Part shown: one piece after another, positions 12,301 through 25,041 of the stretch
Position numbering within the stretch: position 1 is the stretch's first letter
Layout: each line of letters starts with the position of its first letter
Source: Atherinomorus stipes
Taxonomy: Eukaryota; Chordata; Actinopteri; Atheriniformes; Atherinidae
DNA length: 64,000 bases
Reading direction: 5' to 3'
Assembly: GCA_023101725.1 (NCBI GenBank)
Contig: JALJCO010013407.1
Location: 124,001 to 188,000 of the forward strand
The notes under the pieces: generated by a model
What the model was told of the DNA's origin: nothing
What the model saw: only the letters and a program-made list of their open reading frames with translations
The model's database searches: none
Position numbers and translations under genes: made by a program

Positions 12301-13640
12301 AACAACTTGGCCAAAACTCTGCTGCACTAACATGAGAAACAGGATCAACACGAGAAAACCCAGACACTGAGTGAGTATGTGTGTACATGTACATATTTGC
12401 ATTTCCATGAAGTGAAATCCTAAGAGGTTGTACATGTATAGACATACTTGATCTGCTACTTTAACATTTGAATTAGTGACAGCAACGCTCTTCTGGTTTA
12501 CTCAGAATATAAGAACATGGACTCATAAATTTCAAATTTAAAAATTGACCAAAGTGCTGCTTTGTCTGCTGTGCAGCACCTAATCAGAACAGATCCTAAG
12601 ACATGCAGTAGGATGCACATGAAGGCACAGAGGCCACACCAAGTGTTGTTAAAGAAGGCTTAGCTTAGTACTACTGCATGAACTAGCAAGCCACATGCAT
12701 TGATAAAATCGATGTCCAGAATATTCTCAAACAGCTGCTTCTTTCTATTTCTACATCAGTAAACATGGCCTGCAGTATTGTTGCTTTTTTGTGGCTTTCT
12801 TAACTCCTAGAGATCATTTTTCAAAAGCTTTCTAATGCAATGTGTGGGTGTGTCCTCTTGGTAATCAAAGGCACATCTTAATGCTATTGTAGTCTATTCT
12901 ACTGAAATCTGATCAAAGATCAGTGTTATTGTGTTATCCACCTCCCAACTTCAACTAAGTTTTCAAGTCCTTTCCTGCCAGGTAATAGTTGGTTGCTAAG
13001 CTGCTGAAAAGACAGATAAAAGAGGATAAATAATAATAAAAGTAAAACAAGTTCTTCCTTTGTTTCAACTGACAGTAGAGAGGTGAGGACATTTTATTGC
13101 CCATTCAGGCTGGCACGCAACAGCTTATAAGCCGAAACTAAGACAGAAACCTTATCAAGGTCTCCATTTAGAAGCCCATATATATATATATATAGGCATA
13201 TATTAAAAAATGCTGTATCAACATGTTTTACTAACGTAATCTCGGGAGACTTCATTTTTCTGTCACAAAATCTCATAATAGAAAGATTTTGTTGCTAAAT
13301 ATGCACCGACCCAGCATGTACAAAAGTCCCTGCTTTAGCACTGATATTTATGTGCAGTCTGCAGGTTCAGGTTAAACTTTGCACACAGTGGAAAGTACAA
13401 GTTAAAATGTATGTCCAGGTTTTCATAGACCACCCAGTTGTTTGATATTATAATGCACTGACTGAAATGTATGTTATGCACTGACATGCGTTTTCATTAT
13501 GTTCCTTTAAGAAGAGCCACTGTGCACTTTGTATGACTGTTTTACTAATTTCACATGAGTTGCAACCACTTATGTGAAATTGACTGACAATATTTTATAA
13601 TTAATTTCAAATGGATTCAGTTTGGTCAATAAAATCAGAA
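9312..13640. other. Non-coding stretch with A-runs
   Basis: AT-rich. It has A-runs at 11018-11036 and 11141-11155 and a (TA)8 at about 13178-13194. Several overlapping frames of 80-100 codons at 11707-12445 on both strands share no recognisable domain. Nothing else supportable. Confidence 0.4.
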
Positions 13641-13781
13641 TCTCTTCAAAGGCGAATATTGTGATGTATTGTGAATTAAATTTTTCACACTATAAATCAA
13701 TTATTGCAGAATTGCCGGATCGTAATATTATCATTATCATGGGCAAAATATCATGATGGTATCGTATCGTGAGGTACATAG
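13641..13781. mobile_element. Remnant of an older hAT-like element
   Basis: The sequence ends GGTATCGTATCGTGAGGTAC before the next element, and resumes at 14331 with TGATACCCACCCCTTA. Together these resemble the right end of a teleost hAT MITE (ending in the pattern CCCACCCCTA). The left end of this older copy was not found. Confidence 0.4.
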
Positions 13782-14330
13782 TAGGGATGCAGAGTCTTGG
13801 AATTTTGGTCGATATCTGATATTTTAAAATGATAACCGATATCGATACCGATATTAAAGCTGAAAAATAAATTATGTAATATTCATTCCTTGTGGAAAAT
13901 TGGAAAAAACCTCAACTTGTGTCATGTCTAACAAGCCAAACTTAACAGTTTTTCAAACAAAACTTTTTGATATTTGCATCATATCCTAGAACGACCTGGA
14001 TTTTTTTCTTTTCCCTGAGGGGGAAAAAAAAAACCAATACCCAAAAACAGGGCATATTTGGTTATTTACACAAATGGCTGCGTATAAACTTTGTTGACAC
14101 AGAGCATCATAAAAGAAACTGTTTTTAGAAGCTTTGAAGCCTGTAAAAAAGAAGTTTTTCAACAAGAAGAAGAGTAAGTTTTTCTTTTCTTTTTTTTTTT
14201 ACTTTAGAAACAGCGGCCTGATCGGTTAAATATTGGTTTAATATTGGTTGGTTGGCCAATATCAGGTACTCAGTTTTAGGGCCCATATAAGCTGATACCG
14301 ATAGGTGGCCGATTATATCGTGCATCCCTG
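13782..14330. mobile_element. hAT-like MITE (TAGGGATGCA ends)
   Basis: The left tip is TAGGGATGCAGAGTCTTGG and the right tip on the minus strand is CAGGGATGCACGATATAATC. Subterminal copies of the word CCGATATCGATACCGATA occur on the left and TATCGGTATCAGC-type words on the right. It is inserted in the older hAT remnant. No 8 bp target duplication is visible (GTACATAG on the left, TGATACCC on the right). It is non-autonomous. Confidence 0.65.
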
Positions 14331-14345
14331 TGATACCCACCCCTT

Positions 14346-17321
14346 ATTTGCAGGTCAAATATGGACATTGTATTACTAAAGTCTTGCTAAACTTTAAAAA
14401 AAAGAAAAGAAAGCAAGTTTATCTTTGGGTTTTTGCAAATGAAAAGTAATGCTCAAGTATAACTGACAAGTAAATATGTAGTCAAGATGTGGAGGCTACT
14501 GTGTGTGGGTGACACACACACAAACACACACGCACACCCATACACGCACACAGGAAATTTATATGCCTAAACAGCAAAGGTATAGTTCCACTCATTCTTT
14601 TATCTGTTGTGTGTATACTGACAGGTCTCTAACCAAGACTTGACACATAAATCATGCATTTTCATTTACGCATCAATAGGTCATACGTTTATGCCAGAAC
14701 TAAAGCAATCAAATAATCAATAGCCTTGAATATGAACAGAGAGGATTATGGACATTGATCACACTTCATAATAAAAAAGGAAGGTCATTTTAATTTCTCT
14801 AAGTGTGCACACATATTCTACCCTGCAATCCTTTGTCAGTCTCCCCCCTTCTGTCATTTACACACAAATAAATACACACTGCCCCAGTGGGCCACAGGCC
14901 TCCTGTCAGTCATGCGGTGTGGACGTTAGTGGTGTGTAATTAAACTAGCCTTCTTATCAGCTCATCTCTAGGCTCTGGTAATAACCTCCTCTGCTTCCAT
15001 CTCCCCTTCCTCTCTGGGCTCGTAGGAGATGCAGATAAGGACCAAGGCTAAAGAAAGAGAGACTCAGGGAAAGAAAGGGGTGAAAAGAAAGAGGCAGAGT
15101 GTGTTCCAACCGCTTGTGTTACACGTAAACTCAACAGGGTGCTCATTATATTAAATTACTTTTATTAAATCTGCTGCTTCCTACTTGTATCACTCACACC
15201 AGCTTTATAAAAGACCTTTTTTCTTATTTGCTTCCACCACATGGCCTATCTGCACCTGTCCGGCGCTCTATTTTATCTCAGTGTCCCAGATCCTGTTGAA
15301 TATTTACCACCTCTTTGACATCATATCACACTGGGTAGCAAAGCAGAGTAACACGCTGCCCTTTTTATTCAGGTTAGAAAATAAACACATGCACATGCTG
15401 CAAAACTCCAGATGAATTCTCTACTAAGCCCGCTTTAACTTTGCATGGAGACATCAAAGTGAAGCCACAATCAGGTGAAGGGAAAACCAGGACCAGTTTC
15501 CTTTGATATCAACATGACCGTCACTAACCCCTCCAGCTCCACACTCACTGTGAGACAAGTTTTTGTTTAAAGTGATCTGACCATAAAGACACAATAGGAA
15601 AGAAACATCTGATGCTGCTCTCGGCTTCAAGAAAGAAGGGAAAGTTAAAGGATGTAAAAGATGCATTGATAAAAGGACTGTCAACAACAGAAACGGGTCT
15701 GCCGGGCAGTGATTCTCACAGCTATTCCACCCAAAACAGACCTGGTGCTTGACCTTTGTGGTGACCTGAAAGCGTTCCACCTACCAGCTTCATGGTGAAA
15801 TTGTTCTGCTCCCAGCGGCACAACATCAAACTCATGTTGCTTCCTGCAGCTTCCCTCCTCTGACACACCTGCCTCACATTTAGGAGGACTGCTGGTGGCC
15901 CCGCTCAGCCCACACATAAGACATCAGTTTCAGGTCTACAACCAGCTGGACCCGACAGAACTGCACCAAAACACAAAAATCCACAAAGAAGGAACTGAAT
16001 CCAAGCAGGAGTTTGCAGAAAAATGTCTTCAATGAGTTCATGCGAACTAGAGGAATGATAAAAAATGCTGCTTGTTCGAGCCCCAGCAGGTCTCTGTTTG
16101 CCTGGAGGGGGGCAGCTCAGTCCTTCCAGCTTCTCTCCACCCTCTCTGGGACAGAGAGGAGGGGAAATAAATGCAGGAGGTGAAAGGCAAGAGGAGCTCC
16201 GCAGCCTCTGCTGCTGCTCTGAGAGGCGGCCAAACCAAACGCACTGAGAGAAGGAGGGGGCGTGGACCCCCCTCCTCCCTTACCCACAGCAACACATTGT
16301 GCTATTGCTCTTCAATGGACCATTGGTCATATGGGGAGGAGACAGAATAAGAAAAGGATAGACCTCTTAACCTTTTTTCTACCCCTCCCCCGACAATCCA
16401 TACCACCCATGACAAAAAAAGTGAGAGACCAGGAAAAAAGGAACGATCACTGAACTCTTGTTGGCAGTTTATGGAGACTAAACAGTGGGAAGTGTGGTGC
16501 TTAGAGGCCCAACCAGTCAAAACTCAACGTTAACCACCTCTTTTCCATTATTATTTCTTTAACCGGCTTCTCGCTGTCAAAAAAAGCCAAGTTTTATTTT
16601 CCTCAAACACAGATGGAGGAGCCCGCTCTCTGATCAGCCGTCACTCACAGCGCACTGCGGCAGCTGCTTTTCGGTATTTATGCTCCTATGTACAGAGGGT
16701 TCATAACCTAAGTATTTATGTATGTGTGAGTGTGTGTGTGAGAGAGATTCCACAGTACAGGATGCCCTCTGTTTGAGCGGGTTCCAACCCCCTGCGCACA
16801 CACACCCCACTGCCGACCACAAATTACAAGCCGAATTTGAATTTTGGGAAAGGCCCAAGATTTACAGAGTGTTCCCACAGTAGGGGGATGCCTGATCACT
16901 TCCAGCAGGCTGAACAAAAATCCTGTAAGTTCTTTGTAACAACAATAATAAAGAGGTCGTGTAGACAGTGTAAAGTAGCAACCTGTGATAATTTAACGTG
17001 AATGTTTGTTGTGCTTTTAGCGGCAAAAATCTATAACATAACACAGATGCACTTGAAAGTGATGAATGGTAAATAATGCATTTATGTCTGTTTGTTTAAA
17101 CCAAAGTGGTTCATATTTACCACAGACAGAAACAAGAAATAGCAACAAAGACAGTCTTCTCTCAGCATTATTTCGTCTTTTGCACTGCAACCAAATGTTG
17201 ACCTCTGTTCGGCGAGAAGTGATACTAATCACACTCTCAAGGGGAGGATGTCACATTAAAACTTATATCCATATACATGATTGACAGTGTGTAGTGGTTT
17301 CCTCAGGTGCAGCCATGCTGA
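14346..17321. other. Non-coding stretch
   Basis: Interrupted CA repeats lie at 14512-14553, and a GT/GA repeat at 16721-16746. The block 14890-15070 contains GATA-type words (CTTATCAG, AGATAAGG) and a TAATTA core and could be regulatory. This is a guess. Frames of 70-110 codons at 15454-16520 show no domains. Confidence 0.35.
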
Positions 17322-18106
17322 TTAAGCTGCATTTATGCTCGCACGGCGTCTGAGTCCAGTCGGGTCTGCATAGCTGATGCAGAGGCAGTTTGTGCTTTTA
17401 CTCAAGCGTAGGGTTACGGCGTCATGCTGCAGTTTCTTTTTCAGATCTGCAGGCGACAACGGGGCTTTTATTGACCAGGAAACTCCACAGAGCGGATGGG
17501 GTTGTTTTTCACCCCGATGGTTCGCTTCAGCTCTGGCATGTATTTCCACTTTTAGGGCAACAGTAGCGGCGGACATACATTCATTCATTCATTCAGCTAC
17601 AAAACCCAAACATCCGGAGGCACGTAACCGCACTGACCAATCACCAGTGAGTTCTACTGCATCTCTGCGCTCGCGTAAGCTGGATTTATACTCGCACGTT
17701 GTCTGTGTAACTGCTGTAGACTCTGCGTAAGCCTGACGCGCTCCTCTCCAGACCGACGTGCATGCGAGATGCGGAAGAATTCATTGGTGATTGGTCAGTG
17801 TGGTAACGTGCCTCCGGATGTTTGGGTTTTGTAGCTGAATGAATGAATGAATGCATGTCAGCCGCTATTGTTGCTCTAAAAGAGGAAATACATGCCAGAG
17901 CTGAAGGAAACCGTCAGGGTGAAAGAAAACCTCCACTCTGTGGTGTTTCCTGGTCAATAAAAGCCCTGTTGTCGCCTGCAGATCAGGAAAAGAAACTGCA
18001 GCATGACAGCGTAACCCTACGCTTGAGTAAAAACACATACTGCCTTCGCCTCAGGTACGCAGACCCGTTTGGACGCAGACGCCGCAGAAGTATAAATCCA
18101 GCTTTA
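17322..18106. mobile_element. Palindromic PIF/Harbinger-like MITE
   Basis: TTA lies at both outer edges (17322-17324 and 18104-18106). The left tip is AGCTGCATTTATGCTC and the right tip on the minus strand is AGCTGGATTTATACTTC. The arms, about 17325-17640 and 17775-18103, are long inverted copies of each other, with (ATTC)n facing (GAAT)n near the inner ends. A third tip-like sequence, AGCTGGATTTATACTCGCAC, sits in the loop at about 17679. The 3 bp TTA target fits PIF/Harbinger. Matching open frames on each arm are mirror images of the same DNA and not evidence of genes. Confidence 0.7.
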
Positions 18107-18861
18107 CTTGTGTCAAAAAGGTAAACCAGTGTGAAAGTGCCCCAAAGTGCAGTACCACTGACGACCACTAAGTGCTGGAACCGAGACTCTCCGTCTCCTA
18201 CTCTGTTCAAGCAGAAACTTCTCTCATTAAGTCATTACAGGGATATTAGCTAGATTTACTTCTTTTTTGAAAACAGCTTTATAACAAAGTATATATTACA
18301 ACTATGGTAAGTTTATGGTCACTGTTTTCATCCTCACAAAAAGATTCAAATTAAGGTTAAAGTGGCATCACAACTAATGTACTGGGAGCTTTGATGTCCT
18401 TTCAGTTGGTTGTGCATTTCTTTTGTCACCTGTTACATGCTGCACATTTAAAACCTGGAGAAGCTGGATGGAAGACTGTGGTTGTATCTAAAAGCATCTG
18501 TATTTACAGCCCCATAATTCATTATCTAAACTGCCAAAATGTCAATATTGTTTTGATAATTATATCAATGCAATCATTTGATTTCTGCTGATGAAAATTT
18601 AATATTCACAATTGCTTGCCTCTTTTTTCAATCATCATACAATTACCTTCAGAAAAGATTAAAAGAATGAAGGTGAAATAGTCTAATAGCAAAATATTTT
18701 TACAGGTTTTCTTCAAATATTTTTTGTGATAATAATTGTTTTGTGTGGTGAAAGTCTGACATTGCAACAGCCCTAATCTACAGAATATGACTTCAAATAA
18801 GTCTTAAGTACAGGGCTAAAAAAATCGTAACCGTTTCAGGTTAAGATTACGATTTATGAGT
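18107..18861. other. Non-coding stretch with possible hAT scraps
   Basis: Mostly unrecognised. Words such as CAACAGCCCTAA near 18765 and ACAGGGCTAAAAAAATCG near 18812 look like worn hAT termini, but no pair of ends can be matched. Confidence 0.3.
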
Positions 18862-19334
18862 TTAAAGACACACAACGGAACTTTTAGCAGTTTTCTCAGT
18901 GATGCGCCCTCTAACGGCAGCTATACTAGCATTCATCTTCTTCGTACCTGTACAGTGATTCACTCCAGCCAGTAAAAGACAGTCTTACCTTGGCTCTTGT
19001 TTTGTCCCTTCCTCTTTCTTTTCCTCTCCTCCTCCGGTAATGTTCCCTTGCGTTTCTTTACCGAATCCAACATGATGCACATTTAAAACACCCGCTGTGC
19101 TCATGTCTGGTTCATATCCGTTTGCTAGTAAGTAACACGGTGCTGCAACCTTTCGTCGGCTGCAACGTCACAGAGGCATCCTGGATGGAAAACTTACCTA
19201 CTGCTGTTTCTGAGTCCCGGGACGCCTCTGGGCAGTGACGGCTCGAAAATGCGCATAATGAATGTTGCTGGGTTATCAAAACGAGGCAGAAAGGCATATT
19301 TTTAAGGTCTAAAAGTTACGTTGTGTGTCTTTAA
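18862..19334. mobile_element. TTAA-flanked MITE (element D)
   Basis: The left end is TTAAAGACACACAACGGAAC and the right end on the minus strand is TTAAAGACACACAACGTAAC. The 26 bp terminal inverted repeat has one mismatch, and TTAA lies at both tips (18862-18865, 19331-19334). The near identity of the ends suggests a fairly young copy. It contains an exon-like minus-strand frame, listed separately. Confidence 0.8.
18989..19082 (-). other. Exon-like open frame inside element D
   Basis: An in-frame TAA sits directly before the first ATG. The frame reads MCIMLDSVKKRKGTLPEEER and continues with a lysine- and arginine-rich stretch (KRKRKGQNKSQ). It runs into CCAAG followed by GTAAG at 18984-18988, a strong 5' splice-site match. 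The basic KKRK...EEERKRKRK pattern recalls N-termini of short proteins predicted from teleost DNA transposons. That link is inference. It may be a remnant of the first exon of the parental transposase gene or a chance match. Confidence 0.3.
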
Positions 19335-22300
19335 TAGGAATGTTAAACGGTTATTAAGACTAAGTTCTTAAATTTAGTTTTACACCCAAAAGGAGCATGG
19401 TGGGCTACATTATGCTGTAATGTTGACAAAGTTATTCTGTCAGTTCTGCTTTTAGTGAAAATGTGAAGTTAATTACACAGAGCATGCCGCAATCATCTTA
19501 TGTTAAAAGAACAGCCTGCTTTCCATTTAAAAGTCTGATTTAGCTCAGGAATGATATTTTCCTGCTATACAGTAGATGCTGTTTGTAATTTCACATGAAT
19601 AGAAGGGATTGTGATAAATCCGCATGTGACATCATTACTGCTGGTTCCCCGCATCAAAATCATCATGGCAGAATTTGTTATTTCAGCAAATATTGAAGCC
19701 ATGGAATCAGTACAAGACTGCATCATGATTAAACTGTTGATTTTTTCCCCAGTGTTTACATTAAAATAACCTGCTGGTAATGAATGGTTAAAGCTCGGGG
19801 TGTAGGGATTGGTAAAGTAAAACTCGGCTGTAATGCAGCATATACTTATGGAGAACTTTCACCAATAACAGTACCACCTGACAACTCAAACCACAAAAAG
19901 AAAGGGGAAGTTCAAATGAAATGGTGGCTCTCTGCACAGTGTTGAAGATTTTATACAGCCATGTAATGCTGCACATAGCCAGTGTCTGCTACTGTATTAG
20001 CATCCGAACAAAGTCTACTCAGCCTACCAGCCCACTGCATCGTCATTCACACATCGCTCCCAACCAGCATTGATTTAATGCCACTCTGGCTCTACAAGCA
20101 GGAATATGTCAGCGTTTAGTGCTTGTGTTTAACAGTTTTAGTGCAGGCCTTCAACAAGCTCATTAAGTGCAGCCGCAGTGAATGGAGCGAGTCCGGCTCC
20201 TTTCACAGTCCCAGATAAACCACAGTCCATCAGGGACAATGGGGTGCAACCCCACTGCGGAGGGGCTTTTGTTTTGCGGGACCCCCACCTCTGAGCTCTC
20301 AAAGCTGGGGAGGATGACCTGGATGAAGATGGGGGTGAGACGAACCTGCTGCCTTTCCTCTGCGTGGGTGAGGGGGGGCGTTCAGGGACATATGGACTTG
20401 CCGGGGGCAGAAAGATACAGACAAAAGCAGCTGGACAGGGGTCCACAGTGGGCATAATAACTGACTACATTATCGAACTCACTATGATCTTCCCTGTGAT
20501 AATCACTTACTTTCATGTAAAGTCATAATGGGACATGTGCACATCATTTTTTATTTAGTGCAACCAAACTACATCACAGTTAAAATGGCATCCATTTGAA
20601 GCAATTTACCCCACCTGTCCAAATATGCTGATGTAAAACTAATGAACAAAAGCAGCAGTAAATGTTTTCATCATACTGAAGGCGATGCTTTTTGTTGAGG
20701 CTAACTCAGTGATGGTTATTAATAGCTTACGGTTCAAAGGTTAGCCGATCTTCAGCATCGAAAACATGAATCATCTCACTATTTAGAGGTAACAGTACTT
20801 TTAAAATACACCTTCTCAAAATACATCAAAGTAAAAAAGACAAAAAACTGAAAAATGTAAGCCTAGCTCCTGAGGAAAAAACTGAATGAGTGCGGACCTT
20901 GTAAGTTCCATGTTTGTATGTTGATATGATTTCTTGTTTCATTCATTCATTTAGTCATTCATATATTTATTTATTCAATTATTTTTTAATCGAAGAAGCT
21001 AACAGAACATTATTTATGTATAGATTGCCTGGCTTATACAGAGGAGCATAGGTGGTTGTTAATCTTTGAGGTTGTTGAGAAAGCTGAAATTATATATTTA
21101 AGTATGCACTATGGAGTATGCACTATGGATCTCACTTATGAAAACTTCTAATAAAAATATTGTTGAAAAAAAAAGGACTTAAGACTTTACACCCCCAAAT
21201 CCCCATACAGATACATAATTAGATAAACAGAAGTCTTATGTAGAGACTGATTTTCTATCCAATTGTCAAACAAATCTGAGATGAGCATTAAAAAAATATA
21301 CCAAATATAAAATTAGTTATACATCAAAAACAAGCTGAACTTGCCACTATTTGTCTCTTTCTCCAATACTGAGAATTTCTGGACCCATCTACCACTAATG
21401 TTCAGGCTAGGCCAACGAAAAGTACATAAATTACAGACAAGAGCCCCTGTCATGTAGGCTGTGCCTGTTCAAAACCTGAATCAGCTGGCGGAGGCCATCA
21501 TTTCAGCTTGGGAGAGATTTACTATACATGTGGAGCCCCAGTTTAAGTCAGACTGAGATGAGGAGTCTGTTTTAAAATCCAAGCAAAGGCAAACAGATTA
21601 ATCAAAGTGGTGAGTAAAGTAGTCACAGTGCAAAATCTTACTAAATAAAAAGCTATATTTTTTTCTTCCTGTCGAGTTTAACCCAAAAAGTTAATCAGTT
21701 TTTGTTTTCAACATTTACCAACGAAACTTCGACCTTGCCAGCATCCACTGAGTGAATACAGACGTACTAAACGAGCACTCACAGTAATGTTCTGTTCACT
21801 TCTGTGTACTCTCACACTGGATGCAATTCCATGCAGGTTGAAATGGGAGGAATAAAACAGCTTGAGAAACTCCCCAAAGCAGCAGGAGAAGAAAGCTGAA
21901 AGAGGTGATGTGAAAATCTACTCTGTCATCTTTTCACCAGCAGACGCCGGTGAAAGAGAGAGAGCCAAGCAATATTTCATAGCTGTTGTCATGCCTCTTT
22001 ACACAACAATCACATCCAACTCAGAGCACAGCTGGAAATCAGGCAGACCTCTGCAGCTTGGAGCAGACTGAAGCATTAAATACACACATGATGGTTTCAT
22101 GATGATGTGCTTTACAAATAGGTTTTGAAATCCTGCAGTCTAAGGTTGGATGCAGAGCTAGAGCAGGTGTGGTAAATAAAAACTAATCTGAACAGAAGTA
22201 AATTCAACAAAATGATTTGGGGTTTTCTTATACCTGCCTGATGATCTGATTGCTCCAAATGTACATGTTTATGTTTAATGGTTCCTCCTACGTAGGCAAA

Positions 22301-23819
22301 TAAGGACAAAAACATACAAAATCAGAAACAAGATAAATTGATAGATACCATACCTCAGCAGGTAAAACTCATGGGACAAAACCTGAAAATCCAAACATAG
22401 GGACCAAAATGTGAAAAAAACTGAACAGTTTCATTAGTGAATAAATTGTCTTTGGAGCTACTTAAAGAAACCTTTTCTTGACTAACATCGTACAGCTACA
22501 GTACATGCATGAATAAGGTATTTTCAAAATAACAAATACTTATTGTCATCAAATTACAATATTGGATAAATCTCACGTTAGATTAATATATTTATCCTTG
22601 TCATAGCTAATTAGTTACATCTTATATCCAGGATGATAAACTTCTTTTTACTGAAAACTCATTTTAGCACCATTTTACAAATAAACTCCTCTTTATTTGG
22701 AAAACTAAAGTAATTTCATATGTTGGAATTCTTGTGTGTTGGACCAGAATTTCCCTGACAGATGTCATTGGCTTCATGATGGCCTCAGAAAGGTCATACA
22801 GTTATCCAAAAAGCATCCCGGTCCTGCTTAACCTTGGGCTTGATCCTCTAGGGAGGGTGACTTCAGCCTCTCTGACCTCTACCTTTTCTCCCACCCTGGC
22901 TCCATCTTGCAGACGGAGATGATGCTGATTGTGTTAGTCTAACTGCCTCTGCAGGTCCGACTCCCCAGGGTTCACCCCTCACAATGCTCCATTTGTGGAC
23001 ACCAACGGGTTCCATGTGACAATCGACACAAGGAAAGCAGAGAAGGAGAGAAACCAAAGTGAGGAGGGCACCTTGGAGAGAGATCAATGGAAGGATGTTG
23101 ACTCAGGAGAAGCAGATGCCCGGTCTTAATTAATATGGTTATGTGTTCAGCCATGACCTCACACAGGAAGGAGAGGGGACTACCGCACAGGAAGTGGAAT
23201 CTGATCGAGATGCATTAGGAAGAGATGAGGTCATTACAAATTAAGCCAACTCCCATTGGATCACATATGTCCCCCCAAAAAGAGACCATTTTACAGCACT
23301 GTGCATGAAAAAAAGTTTCTTTGGCAACTAAGATTTCAATAGAAAAAATTAGCTAAACCGGAAAAATTCACAAAATCGTACGCTTGAGGTGGCTCTCCTC
23401 CCCCCCGCCCCCTAGACAAGGAGAGAATTTAACTTCTTTAGCAAACATGTTCTGACGTACAGAATAAACAACCAGCTGTTTCTTTCTCTAGGAAGGGAGT
23501 AGGGTTAGACAAGAAGAAAAAATGATGTGCCCCCATTTTTGTCTTGTATACATTTTACTGCTGCCATATTGGTGTGTTTCCTGTTCTAAAAGCCAGTTTA
23601 CACCACTGTATAAAAGATGCATCCTGGCTGAACCATAAGTGCACATCTCCAAATGAGTTAGTCTATACTTGGTGCTACAGATTGAGTCCATATATATTTT
23701 GTTTTACCTATAACCAGGAGGCATCCGCTTCAGATCAAAAGGGCCCTTTTCAATGATGTCCTCGCCATTAAAATCTTAATGGGTAGTGACAACAATAGTG
23801 ATCCAATGTCATTTTGTAC
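19335..23819. other. Non-coding stretch, one GC-richer island
   Basis: AT-rich, with no element ends found. At 20138-20457 the DNA is richer in G and C. It holds a 105-codon minus-strand frame with proline- and serine-rich sequence (PERPPSPTQRKGSRFVSPP) and an opposing plus frame. An acceptor-like CCCACGCAG precedes AGGAAAGG on the minus strand. I cannot identify any protein, so it is only a candidate exon. Confidence 0.3.
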
Positions 23820-24450
23820 CATTCCTCTATCCATCTTCAGCCACTTATCCAACACAAGGTTTTGGAACTGACCTCAGAATTTTCTCTGCCAGTCAGCTCT
23901 TCCAGTTTTTCCTGAAGAATTCCTGGGGCTTTCCCACATCAGCCGGAGATGGACAGTTCCTGGTTCTACCCTGAAGCCTCCTTCCCCCGGGTAGGACATG
24001 CCCAGAACACAATCTCAGGGAAGCATCAGGAGGGTATCCTGACAAGATACCCAAACCACCTAAACAGGATCAGTTCTGCATGAAGATGCAGGAGCTCCAC
24101 TCCCTGGCCCTGTACGAAGATAGCTGTCCTCATCTCACCCCAAAGAGCTAAAGCTTCAGAACAAGCTCATTTTAGCCACTTCTACTTGCAAATTCGTACC
24201 AAAGGCTCCCAAACCAAAATAGGTCAGAGGCAAAACTTTATGAATTGACAGCTTTGCTTTCATGCTCAGCTTTCCTTTCACCACAGCACGCAGCCCACCC
24301 ACCACTGAAGCAACATTTCACCCCCAACCAAGAGAGGGTAATCAATCCTTTCCCATTTGAGGACCATGACCTCAGACTTGGAAGTACTGCTTCCCACTCA
24401 GCTGCAAACCATCTCAGAGTACACTGGAGGTGTCTGCTCAGAATTTACAT
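23820..24450 (-). mobile_element. Antisense LINE fragment, C-terminal RT region
   Basis: Translation of the minus strand gives scattered matches to the C-terminal part of a common teleost non-LTR retrotransposon reverse transcriptase. These include STSKSEVMVL at about 24360-24390, and RWFGYLVRIPS followed after a stop by FPEIVFWACPTRGK at about 23985-24055. The order is correct for the minus strand. Stops and frameshifts occur throughout and both ends are missing. The clade (RTE/Expander type) is recalled, not tested. Confidence 0.65.
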
Positions 24451-25041
24451 GCATGGACACCTACATCCTACAGAACAACAAACAGGACGACGGTTGCAGC
24501 TTCCTTGTATACAGAATCCTGAATTCTAAATGATAAAAGTATGAATTAAAACAAAGATATTTTGACATTGTGCTCGGGCTAATTCCACTCAGCCTCCAAC
24601 AGATTTTACGAGAAGTGACAAGAGTTTTATAGTTTTTGATGTTACATAGCTCAGTGTCAATGACTCTGGCGATTTAAGACCAAATCTTTTAAATCAGCTT
24701 TAGTTTTCATACTGAAATGGTCTCTGCAGAAACATGAACAAAGAACACACACACTTGATACACACTGTCCATTAGGATCCTGTGTTACACGCTGCATTTC
24801 CTTTTCTAAAAACTGGAACAAGCAATGAAAAATCTTGGCTGAAAATCTGCTGCTTTTGTGGAGCCATACCAGACCAGTGTGTGGTCCTTCAATGTGGCCC
24901 TGGAGACATTTAGCTTTTTGTATATGCATGTTTTATATTGTATGCATGATACTGTCTGACTGATCAGATTGGTATGTGGCCTGTAGATGCTGGCCCATTC
25001 ATGACTTATGTCATCTTGCAATTGATCAACCTGAACACAAG
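24451..25041. other. Non-coding stretch, nothing recognised
   Basis: It lies between the LINE fragment and the next TTAA element. Short minus-strand frames have no domains. Confidence 0.35.

Noticed and set aside
17322..18124. Two related genes in opposite orientation
   Set aside because: The similar peptides come from the two arms of one palindromic MITE.
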